NCBI GenBank assembly: GCA_037145635.1
Contig: JBBCXB010000010.1
Coordinates: 1-64,000, forward strand
Direction: 5' to 3'
DNA from: JAATFS01 sp037145635
GTDB lineage: Bacteria; Pseudomonadota; Gammaproteobacteria; Xanthomonadales; Xanthomonadaceae
DNA: 64,000 bases
Positions within the stretch are counted from its first letter, which is position 1. The number at the start of each line of letters is the position of its first letter. Under the pieces are notes generated by a model that did not search any database, was not told the DNA's origin, and saw only the letters and a list, made by a program, of their open reading frames with translations. Made by a program: the position numbers and the translations under genes. Below, piece after piece: positions 60,425 through 64,000 of the stretch.

Positions 60425-61081
60425 TCAACGCGCGCCCTTGAGGCGGCGATAGAAACGCTTCCAGCCGTTGCGCACGCCCCGCACCCAGCCCGGCTCGGCG
60501 GTCAGCGCGGCCTCTTCGCGGGTCGGGGCGATGCCGGTCAGGCGCTGGCGCATCTTCTGCAGGTTGGCCACGTCGCTGCGGCGCAGCTGGCGCGAGAGCG
60601 GGGTGCGCCGCAACCAGCGCGGGAAGCGCCAGGCCGAGGTGAAGTCGATCAGCACCGGCACGCCGGCGCTGAGCATGACGTTGGTGCCGTGCAGGTCGTT
60701 GTGGGTGATGCCGGCCGCGTGCAGCCGGCGCAGCGCCGCCTGCAGCTGCTGGAACACGTCCTGCCCCACCGCGGCGCTGGCGCTCAGCGTCTCGCCCGGG
60801 ATGAACTCCATGCCCAGCGCCAGGCTGCCCAGCGTGCCGACCAGCGCGGGGGCATGGCGCCAGCCCTGCAGCCGCTGCAGCATCCGCGCCTCGTGGCGGA
60901 CCATCAGGCGCGCGACCGGCCACAGCGGGGTCCAGCGGTAGCGGCCGTAGTCCTTGACCACGGCCGGCTGGCCGCCGACGTCGGTGCGGTAGACGTGGGG
61001 CTCGAGCAGGCGGGTGCCTTCCTTCAGCAGGACAGGGGCACGGCACGGGTCGGGGGCGACACTGAGGATCTGGGCATTCAT
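60425..61081 (-). CDS. RIO/WaaP-like small-molecule or protein kinase
   Basis: A 218-residue kinase of the lipopolysaccharide-kinase/RIO clan. Conserved elements include a Lys in PAVVKDYG near residue 50, a Glu in VRHEARML, the catalytic loop HNDLHGTNVML near residue 140 and the metal-binding IDFTSAW near 158. The C-terminal third is basic. Members phosphorylate Kdo or heptose in LPS core or act as RIO-like protein kinases; the substrate here is not readable. The start MNAQILSV has GGAGAAG upstream. It is transcribed from an unusual A/T-rich island at about 61.2 kb. Confidence 0.82.
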   Translation of the reverse strand: MNAQILSVAPDPCRAPVLLKEGTRLLEPHVYRTDVGGQPAVVKDYGRYRWTPLWPVARLMVRHEARMLQRLQGWRHAPALVGTLGSLALGMEFIPGETLSASAAVGQDVFQQLQAALRRLHAAGITHNDLHGTNVMLSAGVPVLIDFTSAWRFPRWLRRTPLSRQLRRSDVANLQKMRQRLTGIAPTREEAALTAEPGWVRGVRNGWKRFYRRLKGAR

Positions 61082-61506
61082 GGCTTCTCCAGGCCGGAAG
61101 GGCGCTGGGCGCATCGCTGCGGAAAGGCGGAGGGGGCCGGCCGGCCGAGTGACCGGGACCGCCATGAATTTTAAAACTCCAGAGTCTTCAAATTCTAATT
61201 GTTAAAAAAATGCAATGTTCCGATGCTGGAACGATCGGCAGGCGTGCCTGGCCAAGGGCCCGCGGTGGCCGCGATGGCCTCTTTCCGCAGACCTCGGGCC
61301 GCTAGAGAGGGCCGGGGCGCGGCGGTGGACGCCGCCACGCGCGGCCACGAAGCCCTAGAGTCAGGGGCGTGGCCCGTGGTAGGGGACCGCACGGGCGTGG
61401 AGCCGCCGTCCCAAGGGGCACGGCGGTGCCGTCCGCGCCGCCCGGCCACTGCCGCCGGCATCGCCGTGCCGGGCGCGATGACCCGGCCGGCGACGGACCG
61501 GCCGGC
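61082..61506. other. Intergenic region containing an A/T-rich island
   Basis: These 425 bases separate the kinase gene and speE, both on the minus strand. No gene is supported. The segment 61164-61221 is strikingly A/T-rich (runs such as TTAAAAAAA) in a genome near 70 percent G/C, and on the minus strand contains TAAAAT and TTTGAA hexamers consistent with a promoter reading into the kinase gene. The rest is ordinary GC-rich spacer. Confidence 0.55.
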
Positions 61507-62364
61507 TTACTCGCCCAGGGCCCGGGCCACGAACGGCGGGGCAACCAGCACGCCGGTGTGCAGGTGGGCGCTGTAGTACAACGTGTCGAAGCCCTTGCCG
61601 GCCGCATCGGCCTGGCGGAAGGCGAAATCGGCCCCGGCGGCCTTGGCGGCCACGGTCACGCTCCACCAGCCGGTGGGGTAGCACGGCTGCGGGAACGGCA
61701 GGGTCTTGAACGAGCCGAATCCGGCCTTGCCCATCTCGGTGCGCATGTCCTGGATCAGGTCCAGCAGCGCCAGCGGCGATTCGGACTGCTGCACCAGCAG
61801 GCCGTCGTCCTTCAGCGCGCGGAAGCAGCTCTCGTAGAAGGCCTTGTTGAACAGGCCCTCGGCCGGACCGACCGGATCGGTCGAATCGACTATGACGAGG
61901 TCCACGCTGCCGGCCGGGCAGTTGGCCATGTAGGCCACGCCGTCGTCGAACAGCAACTCGGCGCGCGGGTCGGCGTTGGACTCGCACAGCTCGGGGAAGT
62001 GCTTCTCCGACATCCGCGTGACCTGCTCGTCGATGTCGCACTGGGTGGCGCGCTCCACGCCCGGGTGCTTGAGCACCTCGCGCAGGGTGCCGCAATCGCC
62101 GCCGCCGATGATCACCACGCGCTTGGGCGCGGCATGGGTGAACAGCGCCGGGTGGCTGATCATCTCGTGGTAGAAGAAGTTGTCGCGGCTGGTCAGCATC
62201 ACCGCGCCGTCGATCACCATCAGCCGGCCCCAGTCGGTGGTCTGGTAGATCTCGATCTTCTGGAAGGGCGACTGCACCTCGTCCAGCTTGGCGCTGACAC
62301 GGTAGCCGATGGCCGAGCCGGTGGGCTGGAAGTGTTCGATGTACCAGTTGTCGGAAGAGGTCAT
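61507..62364 (-). CDS. speE: Spermidine synthase
   Basis: A 285-residue aminopropyltransferase, the normal length. GGGDCGTLREVLKH binds decarboxylated S-adenosylmethionine, and DSTDPVGPAEGLF carries the catalytic Asp and the gatekeeping loop; VMLTSRDNFFYHEMISHPAL is the putrescine-side signature. It makes spermidine from putrescine in the cytoplasm. The start MTSSDNWYIEHF is standard. It is divergent from speA (276 bases), an arrangement typical of xanthomonads that couples arginine-derived putrescine formation with spermidine synthesis. Confidence 0.95.
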   Translation of the reverse strand: MTSSDNWYIEHFQPTGSAIGYRVSAKLDEVQSPFQKIEIYQTTDWGRLMVIDGAVMLTSRDNFFYHEMISHPALFTHAAPKRVVIIGGGDCGTLREVLKHPGVERATQCDIDEQVTRMSEKHFPELCESNADPRAELLFDDGVAYMANCPAGSVDLVIVDSTDPVGPAEGLFNKAFYESCFRALKDDGLLVQQSESPLALLDLIQDMRTEMGKAGFGSFKTLPFPQPCYPTGWWSVTVAAKAAGADFAFRQADAAGKGFDTLYYSAHLHTGVLVAPPFVARALGE

Positions 62365-62556
62365 GGTGGTTCCTGGGGAAGTGGCCATCGCCGCGGGGCG
62401 GCGCAGAGAAGCGTAAGGGGACGCGGGGCCGGGGCCCTGCCGGAAGCGTTCGCCCGGGCGGGGCGCGGCAGCCGCCCGTCGCCGGGGCGGCCGGCCGCCT
62501 AGCCGGGCGCCCGCGGCGCGGCGCGCATTGTAACGGCCGGCGCCGACCGCTGCTTG

Positions 62557-62562
62557 TAGAAT
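62557..62562 (+). promoter_or_regulatory. Candidate -10 of speA
   Basis: TAGAAT at 62557-62562 matches five of six consensus positions. The nearest -35-like TTGTAA (62528-62533) is 23 bases away, too far for a normal spacer. The predicted start near 62569 would place the hairpin at 62573-62598 at the very 5' end of the message. Confidence 0.35.
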
Positions 62563-62572
62563 GCGCGTCCGC

Positions 62573-62598
62573 GCCGCGGCGGGGATTCCCGCCGCGGC
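62573..62598 (+). promoter_or_regulatory. Stable hairpin in the speA 5' leader
   Basis: Perfect 11-base arms (62573-62583 and 62588-62598, GCCGCGGCGGG and complement) enclose a four-base GATT loop. It lies 42 bases before the speA ATG. As it would be the first structure in the leader, it may protect the message or take part in translational control. Confidence 0.5.
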
Positions 62599-62640
62599 AA
62601 TGAAGAACGCGTCGCCACGCGCCAGCCACAGCGAACAACC

Positions 62641-64000
62641 ATGACTGCAAGCACCTCCTGGTCCGCGGACCAAGCCCGCAAGACCTACTCGATCCCGCAC
62701 TGGGCCGACGGGTACTTCGATGTGAACGACGCCGGGCACGTGGTGGTCAGCCCCACCGGCGGCCCGGGCCCGGCGGTCTCGCTGCCCGAGGTGGTGGACG
62801 CCGCGCGCGCGGCCGGCGCCAAGCTGCCGCTGCTGGTGCGCTTCCCCGACATCCTCGGCCAGCGCCTGGGCAAGCTGCAGGCCGCCTTCGCGCAGGCCCA
62901 GGCCGACTGGGACTACGCCGGCGGCTACACCGCGGTGTACCCGATCAAGGTCAACCAGCACCGCGGCGTGGCGGGCACGCTGGCGTCGCACCACGGCGAG
63001 GGCTTCGGCCTGGAGGCCGGCAGCAAGCCGGAGCTGATGGCGGTGCTGGCGCTGTCGCGCCCGGGCGGGCTGATCGTCTGCAACGGCTACAAGGACCGCG
63101 AGTACATCCGGCTGGCGCTGATCGGGCGCAAGCTCGGGCTGCAGACCTTCATCGTCATCGAGAAGCCGTCCGAGCTGAAGCTGGTGCTGGAGGAAGCGCG
63201 CGCGCTGGACGTGCGCCCGGGCCTGGGCGTGCGCATGCGCCTGGCCTCGCTGGGCGCGGGCAAGTGGCAGAACAGCGGCGGCGACAAGGCCAAGTTCGGG
63301 CTGTCGCCGCGCCAGGTGCTGGACCTGTGGAAGTCGCTGCGCGACACCGAGTACGCCGACAGCCTGAACCTGCTGCATTTCCACATGGGCTCGCAGATCT
63401 CCAACGTGCGCGACATCGCCAACGGCATGCGCGAGGCGACCCGCTACTTCGTCGAGCTGTCGCGCCTGGGCGCCAGGATCAGCCACGTCGACGTCGGCGG
63501 CGGCCTGGGCATCGACTACGAAGGCACGCGTTCGCGCAGCTACTGTTCGATCAACTACGGCCTGCATTCCTACGCCAGCAACATCGTGCAGCCGCTGGCC
63601 AGCGCCTGCGAGGAGCACGGGCTGCCGCCGCCGCGCATCGTCACCGAGTGCGGGCGCGCGATGACCGCGCACCATGCGGTGCTGATCGCCAACGTCTCGG
63701 AGGTGGAGCAGGCCCCGGAGGGCCGCGTGCCCGACGCGCACGACGACGAGCCGGCCGCGATCCGCCACCTGCGCGAGATCCACGACGAGCTGGACGTGCG
63801 GCCGGCGGTCGAGCTGTTCCAGGAGGCGCAGCACTTCCATGCCGAGGGGCTGAGCGCCTATGCGCTGGGCCAGATCGACCTGACCCACCGGGCGCGCATC
63901 GACGACCTGTTCTATGCGATCGCCCACGGCGTGCGGGCCCGCCTGAGCTTCGACGAGAAGAGCCACCGCCCGGTGCTGGACGAGCTCAACGAGCGGCTGG
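62641..64000 (+). CDS. speA: Biosynthetic arginine decarboxylase, partial (runs off the window)
   Basis: The 5' part (about 453 codons) of a PLP-dependent SpeA of the alanine-racemase-fold family; the full protein should be about 630 residues. The cofactor Lys lies in YTAVYPIKVNQHRGVA near residue 100, and a substrate/cofactor region in HVDVGGGLGIDYEGTRS near 285. It converts arginine to agmatine, a precursor of putrescine. The ATG at 62641 starts MTASTSWSADQARKTY. No stop codon occurs before the window edge, consistent with truncation by the window. It is divergent from speE. Confidence 0.93.
   Translation, partial: MTASTSWSADQARKTYSIPHWADGYFDVNDAGHVVVSPTGGPGPAVSLPEVVDAARAAGAKLPLLVRFPDILGQRLGKLQAAFAQAQADWDYAGGYTAVYPIKVNQHRGVAGTLASHHGEGFGLEAGSKPELMAVLALSRPGGLIVCNGYKDREYIRLALIGRKLGLQTFIVIEKPSELKLVLEEARALDVRPGLGVRMRLASLGAGKWQNSGGDKAKFGLSPRQVLDLWKSLRDTEYADSLNLLHFHMGSQISNVRDIANGMREATRYFVELSRLGARISHVDVGGGLGIDYEGTRSRSYCSINYGLHSYASNIVQPLASACEEHGLPPPRIVTECGRAMTAHHAVLIANVSEVEQAPEGRVPDAHDDEPAAIRHLREIHDELDVRPAVELFQEAQHFHAEGLSAYALGQIDLTHRARIDDLFYAIAHGVRARLSFDEKSHRPVLDELNERL

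Overview
This is chromosomal DNA from a high-GC gammaproteobacterium, most likely a member of the Xanthomonadaceae/Lysobacteraceae (Lysobacter, Luteimonas, Pseudoxanthomonas, Stenotrophomonas or Xanthomonas type; I cannot fix the genus). The evidence is the divergent speE/speA pair, two large TonB-dependent receptors, an alpha-lytic-type serine protease, the REP-like hairpin element near 1.7 kb, an almost purely G/C third codon position, and a general similarity of the gene set to that group. I found no rRNA, tRNA, CRISPR array, insertion sequence or phage gene.

Layout. (a) 0.4-8.8 kb: a lipoprotein hydrolase, a four-gene MacAB-like ABC export operon (adaptor, ATPase, two permeases) on the minus strand, and a divergent DesK/DesR-type two-component pair, with a perfect 14-bp palindrome between them. 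(b) 8.8-24.3 kb: a compact regulon for alpha-linked N-acetylgalactosamine. The minus-strand operon agaS-agaK-agaZ-agaR-agaA-agaP encodes deaminase/isomerase, ROK kinase, AgaZ/GatZ protein, DeoR-family repressor, deacetylase and sugar porter. The divergent plus-strand operon encodes a GH31 glycosidase with carbohydrate-binding modules, a TonB-dependent receptor and a GH109-type NAD-dependent alpha-N-acetylgalactosaminidase. The 0.3-kb space between them is full of CTTTCG/CGAAAG boxes, as expected for AgaR operators. (c) 24.4-29.5 kb: a ferric-siderophore-type receptor, a ThuA protein, and a cytochrome b561 plus SrpA-like catalase pair. (d) 29.6-31.3 kb: an alpha-lytic-type protease gene broken by one in-frame amber codon, followed by a small lipoprotein that resembles the protease's own pro-domain. 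(e) 31.6-38 kb: M17 aminopeptidase, HAD phosphatase, AI-2E family permease, a YqjD/YqjE-like envelope-stress trio and a DegP/DegQ-type protease. (f) 38.6-51 kb: a histone-H1-like lysine-rich protein, a soluble-sugar-dehydrogenase-like lipoprotein, aldo/keto reductase, esterase, epimerase and several small proteins, including an ATP-grasp-like DUF3182 protein coupled to a serine hydrolase. (g) 51-56 kb: a FabR/DesT-like repressor divergent from a ferredoxin-reductase/acyl-desaturase operon, then a CSS-motif EAL phosphodiesterase. (h) 56-64 kb: lipocalin, ComM, UbiK, P-II protein, a RIO/WaaP-like kinase, spermidine synthase and the start of biosynthetic arginine decarboxylase, which runs off the window.

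How it fits together. In region (b) the receptor and the two glycosidases would bring in and trim alpha-GalNAc glycans, AgaP would carry free GalNAc across the inner membrane, and AgaK, AgaA, AgaS and AgaZ would convert it toward tagatose phosphates under AgaR control. No GatY/KbaY aldolase and no PfkB-type kinase is present in the window. The most unusual items are the orphan pro-domain lipoprotein beside the interrupted protease, the domain-rich GH31 enzyme, the large extracytoplasmic loop of the sugar porter, and several non-coding structures: an 8-bp phase-keeping array, a 21-bp inverted repeat made from a gene's own 3' end, and a stable hairpin in the speA leader.
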